From Arthrobacter sp. SW1 (lineage in GTDB: Bacteria > Actinomycetota > Actinomycetes > Actinomycetales > Micrococcaceae), in assembly GCF_001766675.1 (NCBI RefSeq), contig NZ_MJLT01000006.1:32477-96476 (forward strand): DNA of 64,000 nucleotides, in the 5' to 3' direction. The notes under the pieces were generated by a model. The model was not told where the DNA came from. It was given only the letters and a program-made list of their open reading frames with translations, and searched no databases. Made by a program: the position numbers and the translations under genes. Positions 52,394-61,375 of the stretch are shown piece by piece; the stretch's first letter is position 1, and every line of letters starts with the position of its first letter.

Positions 52394-52400
52394 CCGTGGA

Positions 52401-52434
52401 AACCCCCGCTGGTCATTAATCGGCGGGGGTTTTG
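52401..52434 (+). terminator. Intrinsic terminator after tRNA-Val(CAC)
   Basis: AACCCCCGC (52401-52409) pairs with GCGGGGGTT (52423-52431), followed by TTT. Confidence 0.8.
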
Positions 52435-52488
52435 TCGTTACGCGCCACTGGCTCGGTTCCTGTCAGGGGTCTGTGAAAGAGTTTTCCC

Positions 52489-53370
52489 ATGACAGATCCA
52501 CTGCTTGCCCACGCCACCGACTACGGACGGATGTACGCCCGGTCCACCACGGAGGGCTTCTCCGTACCGTCCATCACCACGGTGATCGGGCAGCAGGCGC
52601 ATTCGCTGGACGGCTGGTTCGGTTACATGGGAGCCAACAGCCTGGCCAACGATCCTGATCTTCCCCGCCTGCTCGGCAGCCCGGCCGGGCTCCGCCAGGC
52701 TGTCAACAAGGCAGCCAAAGCGGCGGAGGTCTACCGCGATGACGCCGCCCAGCGTGGCGACCGCGTACACAACTACTGCGAGCAGGTCGCCCTCCGCGCC
52801 CTCGGCCGGGAGCACAGGGTGGAGGAATCGCGCGACATCCTGGCCTCGCACGGAGAGCAGGCCTTCGCCGCCAGATTTGATGAATGGTGGGAGTTGTACC
52901 GGGTGGAGCCGCTCGCGCCCGAGATCACCGTCTGGAATTCGAGCGTCGGATACGCGGGCACGCTGGACCTCGTGGCGCGCATCAATGGCAGGATCTGCCT
53001 GATCGATTACAAGACAAAGGGCACCAACCGCGACGGCACCGTGAAGGCACTGGATGACAAGGTGGTCATGCAGCTCGTCGCCGGGATGAAGGCAGAGGAA
53101 AGCCTGGTGGATCCGGTGGCCGGGCAGTGGGAACCCTGGAAGTACGGCGAGGATCCCGTGCTGCTTGCCGTGGCCATCGGTGAAACCGAGGTGCGGCCGC
53201 AACGGGCCAACCCCGAGGTCCTCAAGCACCACTGGTGGAAATTCTGTGCGCTCAAACGGGTGTGGGACATGTCCGCGGAGGTCAGTACGGCCGGCCCTGC
53301 GCTGCTTGGAATCGCGCCGCCTGCCTACCCGGCCGCCCCGGCCGCGGTGGGCTCCACTAAACTGGCTTAG
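52489..53370 (+). CDS. PD-(D/E)XK superfamily nuclease-like protein
   Basis: A 293-residue protein with the motif series of RecB/Cas4/lambda-exonuclease-type nucleases: a G-x-x-VH element in QRGDRVHNYCE (H94), D160 in YAGTLDLVA, the D-Y-K core in CLIDYKTK (D173, K175) and Q195 in VVMQLVAGM. These residues match a metal-dependent exonuclease active site. It has no helicase or other domain, and its partner and DNA substrate are unknown. It sits alone between a tRNA gene with its terminator and def. The ATG lacks a strong ribosome site. Confidence 0.75.
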   Translation: MTDPLLAHATDYGRMYARSTTEGFSVPSITTVIGQQAHSLDGWFGYMGANSLANDPDLPRLLGSPAGLRQAVNKAAKAAEVYRDDAAQRGDRVHNYCEQVALRALGREHRVEESRDILASHGEQAFAARFDEWWELYRVEPLAPEITVWNSSVGYAGTLDLVARINGRICLIDYKTKGTNRDGTVKALDDKVVMQLVAGMKAEESLVDPVAGQWEPWKYGEDPVLLAVAIGETEVRPQRANPEVLKHHWWKFCALKRVWDMSAEVSTAGPALLGIAPPAYPAAPAAVGSTKLA

Positions 53371-53422
53371 CTTCACTTATCCGCGAAGCACAGGAAACGC
53401 CGACCGTGAGGACTGACAGCGC

Positions 53423-53989
53423 ATGGCCATTTTGAGCATCCGGATCATCGGGGACCCCGTACTGCGTACGGTTGCCGATCCCGTGACGGACTTCGGGCCC
53501 GAGCTCGCCAAACTGGTCGCCGACATGACCGAAACCATGGAAGACGTGGAAGGTGCAGGGCTCGCCGCCCCGCAGGTCGGCGTGAGCCAGCGTGTCTTCA
53601 CTTACCGGATCGGCGGCGTCGAAGGACACATCATCAACCCCGTGCTGGAGAACAGCGAGGACTTCCAGGACGACGAGATTGAAGGGTGCCTGTCCATCCC
53701 GGGGCTCGCTTATCCCGTCCGCCGGCGCCGGACCACCCGCGCCACCGGTGTGGACCTTCACGGCAACCCGGTGACGATCGAGGCCGAAGGCATGCTCGCC
53801 CGGTGCTTCCAGCACGAAACGGACCACCTGGACGGCATCCTCTTCACCGACCGCCTTGAAGGCGAGGACCGGAAGTCCGCGCTGCGGGCCATCCGTGCCG
53901 CGAACTACCACGCGGTGACGGAGCAGACCACCAGCAAGCGGGCCACCACCGTGGGCTCGAGCTTCGGCAGCTTCGGCACTACCGAATGA
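53423..53989 (+). CDS. def: Peptide deformylase
   Basis: A 188-residue metal enzyme that removes the formyl group from nascent proteins. All three motifs are present: GAGLAAPQVG (44-53), EGCLSIPG (C89 metal ligand) and QHETDHLDG (H131, E132, H135). A C-terminal extension of about 30 residues (TTSKRATTVGSSFGSFGTTE) is typical of actinobacterial Def. GTGAGGA lies upstream of the ATG. The stop overlaps the fmt start in ATGA. Confidence 0.96.
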   Translation: MAILSIRIIGDPVLRTVADPVTDFGPELAKLVADMTETMEDVEGAGLAAPQVGVSQRVFTYRIGGVEGHIINPVLENSEDFQDDEIEGCLSIPGLAYPVRRRRTTRATGVDLHGNPVTIEAEGMLARCFQHETDHLDGILFTDRLEGEDRKSALRAIRAANYHAVTEQTTSKRATTVGSSFGSFGTTE

Positions 53990-54906
53990 GGGTCCTCTTC
54001 GCCGGCACTCCGGCCGTCGCCGTTCCTTCCCTCGACGCACTGGTCGCCGCCGGCTTCGACGTCGTCGCAGTCCTGACCCGCCCCGATGCGCCCACCGGGC
54101 GCAAGCGGGTCCTGACGCCGTCACCGGTGGCCGCACGCGCCGTCGAACTCGGCATCGAGGTGATCCACGCGGCCAAGGTGGATGAGGAAACCACCGCGCG
54201 CATCGCCGCTTTTGCGCCCGATGTCGCGGCGATCGTCGCCTACGGCGGCATCGTCCCCAAGAACGCCCTCTCAGTGCCGCGCCACGGCTGGATCAACCTG
54301 CACTTCTCCCTCCTTCCCGCCTGGCGGGGTGCGGCCCCTGTGCAACGGGCGCTTATCGCCGGCGACGACATCACCGGCGCGGCCACCTTCCAGCTGGAAG
54401 AAGGCCTGGACACCGGACCCGTCTTCGGGACCGTTACCGAAACCGTCCGCCCCGAAGACACGGCAGGGGATCTGCTCGAACGGTTGTCGCGCAGCGGCGC
54501 CGTCCTGCTCAGCCAGACCCTCTCCGCCGTCGACGCCGGAAAAGCGGCACCGGAACCCCAGTCCGGCGAGGTGTCGCTGGCCCCCAAGCTTGGCCTCGAA
54601 GACGGGCGCATCGATTGGGCGCAGCCTGCGCTGGCGCTCAACCGCCGCTCCCGCGGCGTCACCCCTGAACCCGGCGCCTGGACCATGCTGGACGGTCAGC
54701 GCGTCAAGCTCGAACCGCTCGGGCTCCGGCCGGACATCCGGGACCTGGAACCCGGCCACCTCCGTTTCGACGGAAAGTCCGTCCTCGTGGGAACAGGTTC
54801 CCACGCGGTGCAGCTTGGCCGGATCCAACCGGCCGGCAAGAAGATGATGGCGTCGGCCGATTGGGCCCGCGGCCTGGCAGCAGCAGAGAGCGTGGTATTC
54901 GAATGA
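53986..54906 (+). CDS. fmt: Methionyl-tRNA formyltransferase
   Basis: A 306-residue enzyme that formylates initiator Met-tRNA using 10-formyl-tetrahydrofolate. The N-terminal Rossmann domain has VLFAGTPAVAVPSLDAL. The catalytic Asn/His/Asp series is visible as INLHFSLLPAWRGAAPVQ and the later GDDITGAATFQLEEGLDTG. The C-terminal tRNA-binding domain starts near 210. Coupled overlaps with def and rsmB put formylation, deformylation and rRNA modification in one transcript. Confidence 0.96.
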   Translation: MRVLFAGTPAVAVPSLDALVAAGFDVVAVLTRPDAPTGRKRVLTPSPVAARAVELGIEVIHAAKVDEETTARIAAFAPDVAAIVAYGGIVPKNALSVPRHGWINLHFSLLPAWRGAAPVQRALIAGDDITGAATFQLEEGLDTGPVFGTVTETVRPEDTAGDLLERLSRSGAVLLSQTLSAVDAGKAAPEPQSGEVSLAPKLGLEDGRIDWAQPALALNRRSRGVTPEPGAWTMLDGQRVKLEPLGLRPDIRDLEPGHLRFDGKSVLVGTGSHAVQLGRIQPAGKKMMASADWARGLAAAESVVFE

Positions 54907-56444
54907 GTGAGTCCGGCCGACGGAACCCGGCAAACCATGGCGGACGCGACGGCGGTGGCCGGGGCGACCGCAGCAATGTCCGCCGTGACGCCAAGGGCCG
55001 CGAACGCAACCGCGGGCCGCAGCGGGGCTTTTCCGCCAGTGCCCCGTCGCAACGGACCCGCCGTGCCGATCCCGCACGCCTGGTTGCCTTTGAAGTGCTG
55101 CGGGCCGTGGCGTCCGAGGACGCCTACGCCAACCTGGTGCTCCCGGCCAGGATCCGGCACCACCGCCTGGACAAGCGCGACGCCGGATTCGCCACTGAGC
55201 TGAGCTACGGCGCCCTGCGCGGGCAGGGGACCTATGACGCCATCCTCGCGGCCTGCGTGGACCGGCCGCTGGCCCAGCTGGATCCCGCGGTGCTGGACGC
55301 CCTCCGCCTCGGCGCGCACCAGCTCCTCGCCATGCGGGTCCCCGCTCACGCCGCCCTGGACCAGACGGTGGGCTTGGCCCGCGCGGTCATCGGTGCCGGT
55401 CCGTCGTCGCTCATCAACGCGGTCCTGCGCAAGGTGACCGCACGCACGCTTCCGGAATGGCTGGACCACCTCCTGGCCGGCGAAAGCGAACAGACAAAGA
55501 TCGACGCCATCCGTCACGCGCACCCGGAATGGATCGTCCGCGCCCTGCGCCAGTCCCTGGTGGCCCACGGCCGCCCGGCGGAGGAAATCACGGAGCTGCT
55601 CGAAGCCGACAACGCAGCACCCGTGGTGAACCTCGTCGCGCTCCCGGGCCTCGGCAGCCTCGACGAAGCCCTGGAAAACGGTGCCACCCCCGGGCCGCTC
55701 GTGGAGGGTTCGGCGCTCTCCAGCGGCGGCGACCTCGGCCGCTTGTCCTCGGTGCGGGCAGGCACCACCCGTGTCCAGGATGTCGGTTCGCAGCTGGTCG
55801 CCCGCGCGGTGGCGGCCGTCGACCTCGGCAATGCCACACGTGAAGGCGAGAAGTGGCTGGACCTCTGTGCCGGCCCCGGCGGCAAGGCGACGCTGCTCGC
55901 CGCCTTGGCCAACGAAAGCGGCGCCACGCTGCTGGCCAACGAGCCGGCACCGCACCGTGCCAGGCTTGTCAGCCAGGCCTTGGCCGCAGTGCCGGATTCC
56001 GCCTGGTCGGTGCGCACGGGCGACGGCCGCGACCTTGGCAAGGAGCAGCCCGGCGGTTTCGACCGCGTGCTCGCGGATGTGCCATGCACGGGTCTCGGTG
56101 CCCTGCGCCGCCGCCCCGAATCACGCTGGCGCCGCACGCCGAAAGACCTCGCCGAACTCGGCCCGCTGCAGCGCGAACTGTTGGAATCCGCCATTGACGC
56201 CGTCCGCCCGGGCGGAATCGTCGCTTACGTGACCTGTTCCCCGCACCCGGCAGAGACCACCGCCGTCGTCAGCGACGCCGTCGCGAAACGTGACGACCTC
56301 GAACTGCTCGACGCCGGCGCGGCACTGGACGCCGTCAGCCTTGACGGAACCCTCGGTGCCGGGCATGAACAGACTGCTCAGCTCTGGCCGCACCTGCACC
56401 GCACGGATGCCATGTTCATGGCGCTCATCCGGAAGAAGTCCTAG
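54903..56444 (+). CDS. rsmB: 16S rRNA (cytosine-967-C5)-methyltransferase
   Basis: A 513-residue RsmB/Sun-type enzyme. The first 65 residues are a basic, glycine-rich tail (GRDGGGRGDR). A NusB-like domain spans about 65-200. The methyltransferase domain follows, with the SAM motif LDLCAGPGGKATLLAA, the proline-cysteine motif ADVPCTGLGALRR and the nucleophile cysteine in YVTCSPHPAET. The ATG at 54903 overlaps the fmt stop. The family assignment is secure; the exact target base is by homology. Confidence 0.92.
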   Translation: MSESGRRNPANHGGRDGGGRGDRSNVRRDAKGRERNRGPQRGFSASAPSQRTRRADPARLVAFEVLRAVASEDAYANLVLPARIRHHRLDKRDAGFATELSYGALRGQGTYDAILAACVDRPLAQLDPAVLDALRLGAHQLLAMRVPAHAALDQTVGLARAVIGAGPSSLINAVLRKVTARTLPEWLDHLLAGESEQTKIDAIRHAHPEWIVRALRQSLVAHGRPAEEITELLEADNAAPVVNLVALPGLGSLDEALENGATPGPLVEGSALSSGGDLGRLSSVRAGTTRVQDVGSQLVARAVAAVDLGNATREGEKWLDLCAGPGGKATLLAALANESGATLLANEPAPHRARLVSQALAAVPDSAWSVRTGDGRDLGKEQPGGFDRVLADVPCTGLGALRRRPESRWRRTPKDLAELGPLQRELLESAIDAVRPGGIVAYVTCSPHPAETTAVVSDAVAKRDDLELLDAGAALDAVSLDGTLGAGHEQTAQLWPHLHRTDAMFMALIRKKS

Positions 56445-56516
56445 TTCCGGAAGCCCTCAGCCGGAAAGCTCCCGCTCCACAGCAACCCGCCACCGCCAAC
56501 GCCAAGGGGAACCAAC

Positions 56517-57188
56517 TTGTCCACCTGCTGCATCAACCCGAGCATCCTGTCCGCCGACTTCGTGAACCTGGAAGCCGAGCTGAAGCGCATCAGCAACGCC
56601 GACGCCGTCCACGTGGACGTCATGGACAACCACTTTGTTCCGAACCTGACCCTCGGACTCCCCGTGGTGGAACGGATCCAGGCCGTCAGCCCGGTTCCGC
56701 TGGACGCCCACCTGATGATTGCCGACGCCGACCGCTGGGCTCCTGCCTACGCCGACGCCGGTGTGGCTTCCGTGACGTTCCACGCCGAGGCGGCCGTCGC
56801 GCCCATCAAGCTCGCACGCGAGCTGCGGGCCCGCGGTTCGAAGGCCGGCATGGCATTGCGCCCGGCGACCCCCGTGGAGCCGTACCTCGACATGCTCGGT
56901 GAACTCGACATGCTGCTGATCATGACCGTGGAGCCCGGTTTCGGCGGGCAGTCCTTCCTCGACGTGACCCTGCCCAAGATCCGGCGGGCACGTGCCGCCA
57001 TCGACGGCTCGGGGATCGGTGTCGCGCTCCAGGTGGACGGCGGCATCACCGAAGAGACCATCCTGCGCGCGGCCGAAGCGGGGGCCAACGTGTTCGTGGC
57101 CGGTTCAGCCGTGTACGGCAAGGAGGACCCGGCCGAGGCCATCGAGCGCCTCCGCGAAGCCGGCCTCGCCGCGGCTGCCAAGCGATGA
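56517..57188 (+). CDS. rpe: Ribulose-phosphate 3-epimerase
   Basis: A 223-residue TIM-barrel epimerase linking ribulose-5-phosphate and xylulose-5-phosphate in the pentose phosphate pathway. Characteristic are [14 protein letters not shown] at the N-terminus, [15 protein letters not shown] (metal-site residues), [16 protein letters not shown] and the C-terminal DGGI with FVAGSAVYG. The TTG at 56517 is chosen because AAGGGGA precedes it and the family start SILSADF lies within 15 residues. Ribulose-5-phosphate is also the RibB substrate, so its position before the rib genes is apt. Confidence 0.94.
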   Translation: MSTCCINPSILSADFVNLEAELKRISNADAVHVDVMDNHFVPNLTLGLPVVERIQAVSPVPLDAHLMIADADRWAPAYADAGVASVTFHAEAAVAPIKLARELRARGSKAGMALRPATPVEPYLDMLGELDMLLIMTVEPGFGGQSFLDVTLPKIRRARAAIDGSGIGVALQVDGGITEETILRAAEAGANVFVAGSAVYGKEDPAEAIERLREAGLAAAAKR

Positions 57189-57214
57189 AATGCAGAGCAT
57201 GACGAACTGTTGAC

Positions 57215-57246
57215 GGCGACGGCCCGGGAATAGCCGGGGCATCGCC
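57215..57246 (+). terminator. Imperfect hairpin after rpe
   Basis: GGCGACGGCCCGG (57215-57227) pairs with CCGGGGCATCGCC (57234-57246) at 11 of 13 positions. It separates rpe from the riboswitch-controlled transcript. A CACAAT hexamer at 57257-57262 could be the following -10. Confidence 0.45.
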
Positions 57247-57276
57247 GAAGTTGTGCCACAATAGCAAACACACATT

Positions 57277-57422
57277 ACGTGCTCCGGGGTCGGTGTAATT
57301 CCGAACCGGCGGTCATAGTCCGCGACCCGCGAGCCTTCGTTTCCGGCCAGGAAGCGGCGGCAAACGGTTGAACTGGTGGAATTCCAGTACCGACAGTCAA
57401 AGTCTGGATGGGAGAAGCACGT
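57277..57422 (+). ncRNA. FMN riboswitch (RFN element)
   Basis: A full FMN-binding aptamer: P1 ACGTGCT (57277-57283) pairs with AGCACGT (57416-57422), and the conserved blocks GGTGTAATTCCGAACCGGCG, AGTCCGCGAC, GTGGAATTCCAGTACCGACAG and GTCTGGATGGGAGAA appear in order. It precedes pnuX-ribD-ribE-ribB-ribA-ribH. Downstream, GGCGTCC (57436-57442) pairs with GGACGCC (57449-57455), but no T tract follows. Control may therefore be by Rho-dependent termination or translation rather than an intrinsic terminator. FMN binding would lower riboflavin synthesis and import. Confidence 0.95.
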
Positions 57423-57509
57423 ACAGTCATGCTGTGGCGTCCCTTTAAGGACGCCCGGCGCGCTGTCGTACACCCCCGGAGCCATCGCGGCTTTCAGGGA
57501 AGGAACGGC

Positions 57510-58202
57510 ATGGATATCCTGCGATGGCTCTTCGAAGCACAGATCCCGATCGGCGGGTCTGCGCTTGTTCTACGCGAAGTGCTGGGAAACATTTTCGGGC
57601 TGGCCAGCGCCCTCGGCGGAATGCGCCGCAAAGTCTGGGCATGGCCCGTGGGTATCGCGGGCAACCTGCTCCTCCTCACGGTCTTCCTCGGCAACGTCTT
57701 CGGTACCGCTACGCCGGCAACCCTGTGGGGTCAGGCCGGCCGCCAGGTGATGTTCATCGGCGTCGCCATCTACGGCTGGTACCGCTGGCAGCAGGGACGC
57801 AACACCGCCACGCAGGGCCGGGCAGTCGTTCCAGGCTGGGCCCCGGCGAAAGTCCGGATCGCGCTCGTGGCCGCATTGTTCGCCGGCACCGCCGCGCTGA
57901 CCCCGTTGTTTGATTCCCTGGGCTCCTACCCGCCGGTCTGGGCCGACGCCTGGACCTTCATGGGATCCTTGCTCGCCACCTACGGCATGGCCCGCGGCTG
58001 GACCGAGTTCTGGCTGATCTGGGTGGCCGTGGACATCGTGGGCGTCCCGCTGCTGTTCAGCGCCGGCTACTTCGCCAGCGCCTTCATGTACCTCTTCTAC
58101 GGTGTGTTCACGCTGGCCGGTTTCTTCGTCTGGTGGCGGGCCGGCCGCCGCGAAGCACCAGTGGCCCCGTCCACGTCCGTCGCTGCCGGAGCCGCATCGT
58201 GA
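57510..58202 (+). CDS. pnuX: PnuC-family riboflavin transporter (PnuX/RibM type)
   Basis: A 230-residue membrane protein with about six to seven helices, of the PnuC fold. Start MDILRWLFEAQIPIGG; helix motifs include VWAWPVGIAGNLLLL, YGWYRWQQG, and TEFWLIWVAVDIVGVPLLF typical of PnuC proteins. Its place as first gene after the FMN riboswitch identifies it as the PnuX/RibM facilitator for riboflavin rather than a nicotinamide riboside transporter. AAGGAAC precedes the ATG at 57510. The stop overlaps the ribD GTG (GTGA). Confidence 0.88.
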   Translation: MDILRWLFEAQIPIGGSALVLREVLGNIFGLASALGGMRRKVWAWPVGIAGNLLLLTVFLGNVFGTATPATLWGQAGRQVMFIGVAIYGWYRWQQGRNTATQGRAVVPGWAPAKVRIALVAALFAGTAALTPLFDSLGSYPPVWADAWTFMGSLLATYGMARGWTEFWLIWVAVDIVGVPLLFSAGYFASAFMYLFYGVFTLAGFFVWWRAGRREAPVAPSTSVAAGAAS

Positions 58203-59317
58203 GTGCCGTCCTCGAAGGCGGCACCGTCTTCACCCAAGCCGAGGAAACCGCGATGGAGGCTGCCCTCGCCGCTGCCCTTCGCGGTCCGCGGGGCGCCAAC
58301 CCGCTGGTCGGCGCCGTCGTCCTCGATGCCGACGGGACGCAGCTGGCCACGGGTTACCACCGTGGCGCCGGCACCGCCCACGCCGAAGCGGACGCCATCG
58401 CCGCCGCGAAAAAGGCCGGGACCGACCTCCGGGGTACCACGATGGTCGTCACTTTGGAGCCCTGCAACCACACGGGACGGACTGGCCCGTGTGCCCAGGC
58501 GATCATCGACGCCGGAATCGCGCGGGTGGTGTACGCCGTCGATGATCCCCACGACCCCGCTGCCGGCGGTGCCCGCACCCTCCGCGCCGCCGGTGTGCTG
58601 GTGGCCGACGGCCTTGGAGCGCAGGAGGCCTTCGAACTCAACCGCGACTGGTTTGCCGCCGTGGCCGCCCGCCGGCCGTTCGTCACGCTCCACATCGCCC
58701 AGACGGTGGACGGCCGCATCGCCGCCGCGGATGGCACCAGCCAATGGATTTCCAGTCCGGAGTCCTTGGCCGACAACCATGGCCTCCGTGGCCTCATTGA
58801 CGCCATCCTGGTCGGCACCGAGACGGTCCTGGTGGACGATCCCCGCCTGACGGCCCGGGATGCCAACGGGGAACAGCACGGGAAGCAACCCCTCCGGGCC
58901 GTCATGGGACTGCGCGAGGTTCCCGCCGCTGCCGCCATCAGGGGCACCGACGGAAAATTCCTGCACCTGCCCACCCGCGACCCCGCCGAAGCCCTGGAAG
59001 CACTTTTCGCGCGCGGGATCCGGCACGTCATGGTCGAAGGCGGCTCTCGGATCCTGGGAGCGTTCCTGGCCGCCGGCTTGGTGGACGAGCTGATCGTCTA
59101 CCTCGCCCCGACCCTGTTGGGCAGCGGGACCCCCGCGTTGCGCGAACTCGGCATCACCACGCTCGCGGATGCACAGCATTGGAGCTGGGACGACGCCGGC
59201 GGAGGCGCCGTCCAACGGCTCGGCCGGGACCTCCGGCTGCACCTGAAACCCCTGGCGAAAGCCACAGAAGACCACGCTTCCGGCAAGGACGCCGAAGCCA
59301 TCGAAGGAGAGCACTGA
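58199..59317 (+). CDS. ribD: Bifunctional riboflavin deaminase/reductase
   Basis: A 372-residue RibD. The N-terminal deaminase (about 10-150) has the zinc motif HAEADAI and PCNHTGRTGPC. The C-terminal reductase (about 155-365) has the NADPH-binding ILVGTETVLVDDPRL and VEGGSRILGAFL. It converts the pyrimidine product of GTP cyclohydrolase II to 5-amino-6-ribitylamino-uracil phosphate. It starts with GTG, overlapping pnuX, and ends directly before ribE with no gap. Confidence 0.95.
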   Translation: MSAVLEGGTVFTQAEETAMEAALAAALRGPRGANPLVGAVVLDADGTQLATGYHRGAGTAHAEADAIAAAKKAGTDLRGTTMVVTLEPCNHTGRTGPCAQAIIDAGIARVVYAVDDPHDPAAGGARTLRAAGVLVADGLGAQEAFELNRDWFAAVAARRPFVTLHIAQTVDGRIAAADGTSQWISSPESLADNHGLRGLIDAILVGTETVLVDDPRLTARDANGEQHGKQPLRAVMGLREVPAAAAIRGTDGKFLHLPTRDPAEALEALFARGIRHVMVEGGSRILGAFLAAGLVDELIVYLAPTLLGSGTPALRELGITTLADAQHWSWDDAGGGAVQRLGRDLRLHLKPLAKATEDHASGKDAEAIEGEH

Positions 59318-59971
59318 ATGTTTACCGGAATCGTTGCCGAACAGGGCAAGGTCCTGGCCATTGACCACCAGGGAACGGAAAGCGCCACCCTGCGCCTCTC
59401 CGCTCCCAGCACCACGGGAGGCCTCGAACTCGGCGGCTCGATCGCCGTCAACGGAGTCTGCCTCACGGCGACCGGGATTGCCGGGCAGGAATTCAGCGTG
59501 GACGTCATGGGGGAGACGCTCGTCCGCACCACGATCGGCGAACTGGCTCCCGGCGACGCCGTCAACCTCGAACGCTGCGTTCCGGCCGGTGGCCGCCTGG
59601 ACGGGCACGTGGTCCAGGGGCACGTCGACGGCGTCGGGCAGCTCCTCGAGCGCGAGACCCAGGGCAACTGGGACCGCCTTCGCTTCGGTGTCCCGGCCCA
59701 GCTGGCACGCTACATCGCCGAAAAGGGGTCGATCGCCGTCGACGGCGTCTCCCTGACGGTGACAGCCGTGAGCCCGGCAGCGGAAAGCGAACCCTGGTTC
59801 GAAGTAGGACTTATCCCCACCACCCTCGAAGAGACCGGCCTGGGTGCCAAGGCAATCGGTGGCCGGGTCAACCTCGAAGTGGACGTGCTGGCCAAGTACA
59901 CCGAACGGTTGCTGTCCTTCGCTGCACGTCCCGCCGCCGACGCAGGCGCCACCGAAGGAGCCGCACTGTGA
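59318..59971 (+). CDS. ribE: Riboflavin synthase alpha subunit
   Basis: A 217-residue enzyme with two lumazine-binding repeats: the first starts [12 protein letters not shown] and contains [13 protein letters not shown]; the second (from about 98) contains [12 protein letters not shown] and [14 protein letters not shown]. It dismutates two molecules of dimethyl-ribityllumazine into riboflavin. It starts at the base after ribD and overlaps ribB by 4 bases. Confidence 0.95.
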   Translation: MFTGIVAEQGKVLAIDHQGTESATLRLSAPSTTGGLELGGSIAVNGVCLTATGIAGQEFSVDVMGETLVRTTIGELAPGDAVNLERCVPAGGRLDGHVVQGHVDGVGQLLERETQGNWDRLRFGVPAQLARYIAEKGSIAVDGVSLTVTAVSPAAESEPWFEVGLIPTTLEETGLGAKAIGGRVNLEVDVLAKYTERLLSFAARPAADAGATEGAAL

Positions 59972-60672
59972 GCACCGTCCCCAAGGAAGCAAGCACTGTT
60001 GCCCGTGAAGGCGGCGCCGCGGTCCGCCACGGACTCGACCCGGTCGAGGATGCCATTGCCGCGATGGCTGCCGGCCGCGCCGTCGTGGTGGTCGACAACG
60101 AAGACCGCGAAAACGAAGGCGACATCATCTTCGCCGCAGAGCACGCCACCCCGTCGCTCATGGGCTGGACCATCCGATACAGCTCCGGGGTGATCTGCGT
60201 GCCGCTGGAGGGCAGCCGCGCCGATGCCCTTGAGCTGCCGCCCATGGTGGAAATCAACGAGGACGCCAAGGGCACCGCTTACACGGTCTCCTGCGATGCC
60301 GCCATCGGAGTCAGCACCGGAATTTCCGCGGGCGACCGTGCCCTGACTGCCAGGATCCTCGCGGACCCCGCCAGCACGCCGTCGTCGATTACCCGCCCGG
60401 GGCATATTTTCCCGCTCCGAGCGGTTAACGGGGGAGTGCGTGAGCGTCCCGGACACACCGAAGCGGCAGTGGACCTGTGCCGGCTGGCCGGGCTGGCCCC
60501 GGTGGGCGTGATCGCCGAAGTGGTCCACGATGACGGTGAGATGATGCGCCTGGACAGCCTCAGGGACTTCGCCGCGCAGCATGGCTGCCCGCTGATCTCG
60601 ATTGAAGATCTGGTGGCCTACATCGCGGCGGCCGACGACGGCGGCCGGGCAGGAGAAAAGGAGACACGATGA
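59968..60672 (+). CDS. ribB: 3,4-dihydroxy-2-butanone 4-phosphate synthase
   Basis: A 234-residue RibB that converts ribulose-5-phosphate to the four-carbon precursor of the lumazine xylene ring. Motifs are the acidic loop [16 protein letters not shown] (about 44-59), [12 protein letters not shown] and the conserved [14 protein letters not shown]. It stands alone, not fused to GTP cyclohydrolase II, but its stop and the ribA start overlap in ATGA, so the usual RibBA fusion appears here as two coupled genes. Confidence 0.94.
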   Translation: MSTVPKEASTVAREGGAAVRHGLDPVEDAIAAMAAGRAVVVVDNEDRENEGDIIFAAEHATPSLMGWTIRYSSGVICVPLEGSRADALELPPMVEINEDAKGTAYTVSCDAAIGVSTGISAGDRALTARILADPASTPSSITRPGHIFPLRAVNGGVRERPGHTEAAVDLCRLAGLAPVGVIAEVVHDDGEMMRLDSLRDFAAQHGCPLISIEDLVAYIAAADDGGRAGEKETR

Positions 60673-61358
60673 CCGCACAGCGAAAGAGCGACGGCGGCAG
60701 CACCGCACCCGGCAAACATCCGGTCAGCGGCGGGCCTGTGGTCCAGCTGCCCACGGCCTTCGGCGAATTCATCGCCCAGGCGTGGATCGACGAGGCCACC
60801 GGCGTGGAACACCTTGCCGTGAGCTCCCCGAACGCTCCGCGCAACGGACTGGCCCCCTTGGTGCGCCTGCACTCCGAATGCCTCACCGGTGACGTGTTCG
60901 GCTCCTACCGTTGCGATTGCGGCGAGCAGCTTGCCTACGCCCTGGAACTGATCCGGGAGGAAGGCGGCACCCTGCTCTACCTGCGCGGACAGGAAGGCCG
61001 CGGCATCGGCCTGGCCAACAAGATCAAGGCCTACGCGCTGCAGGAAGCAGGCTTCGACACCGTGGAAGCCAACGAACAGCTCGGCCTGCCGGTTGATGCC
61101 CGCTGCTACAAGGCGGCCGCGCAGATCCTCGCTGAAATGGGCCTGCACGAAATCCGGCTCCTCAGCAACAACCCGGACAAGCAGAACCGCCTTGCCCAGG
61201 CCGGTGTGAAGGTCGTCGAAATGGTGCCCACCGAGGTTCCTTCCCGGGAAGAGAACGTGCGCTACCTGCAGACCAAGAAGGACCGCATGGACCATCGCCT
61301 CACCTTGGCCGACCCGGCAACGGCCGGCACCGGAACTTTTGACCACGAACAAGACTGA
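60669..61358 (+). CDS. ribA: GTP cyclohydrolase II
   Basis: A 229-residue RibA catalysing the committed step from GTP to the pyrimidine precursor of riboflavin. The zinc ligands are in [17 protein letters not shown], followed by [17 protein letters not shown] and the GTP-contacting segment [12 protein letters not shown]. An N-terminal extension of about 25 residues is low complexity. It overlaps ribB by 4 bases and is 17 bases before ribH. Confidence 0.95.
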   Translation: MTAQRKSDGGSTAPGKHPVSGGPVVQLPTAFGEFIAQAWIDEATGVEHLAVSSPNAPRNGLAPLVRLHSECLTGDVFGSYRCDCGEQLAYALELIREEGGTLLYLRGQEGRGIGLANKIKAYALQEAGFDTVEANEQLGLPVDARCYKAAAQILAEMGLHEIRLLSNNPDKQNRLAQAGVKVVEMVPTEVPSREENVRYLQTKKDRMDHRLTLADPATAGTGTFDHEQD

Positions 61359-61375
61359 ACGGAATCCCTGAAAAC

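Noticed and set aside
52151..52416. Short open frames across the tRNA gap (52151-52342 plus, 52201-52416 minus)
   Set aside because: They run through promoters and the tRNA-Val gene, lack ribosome sites and have no family similarity.
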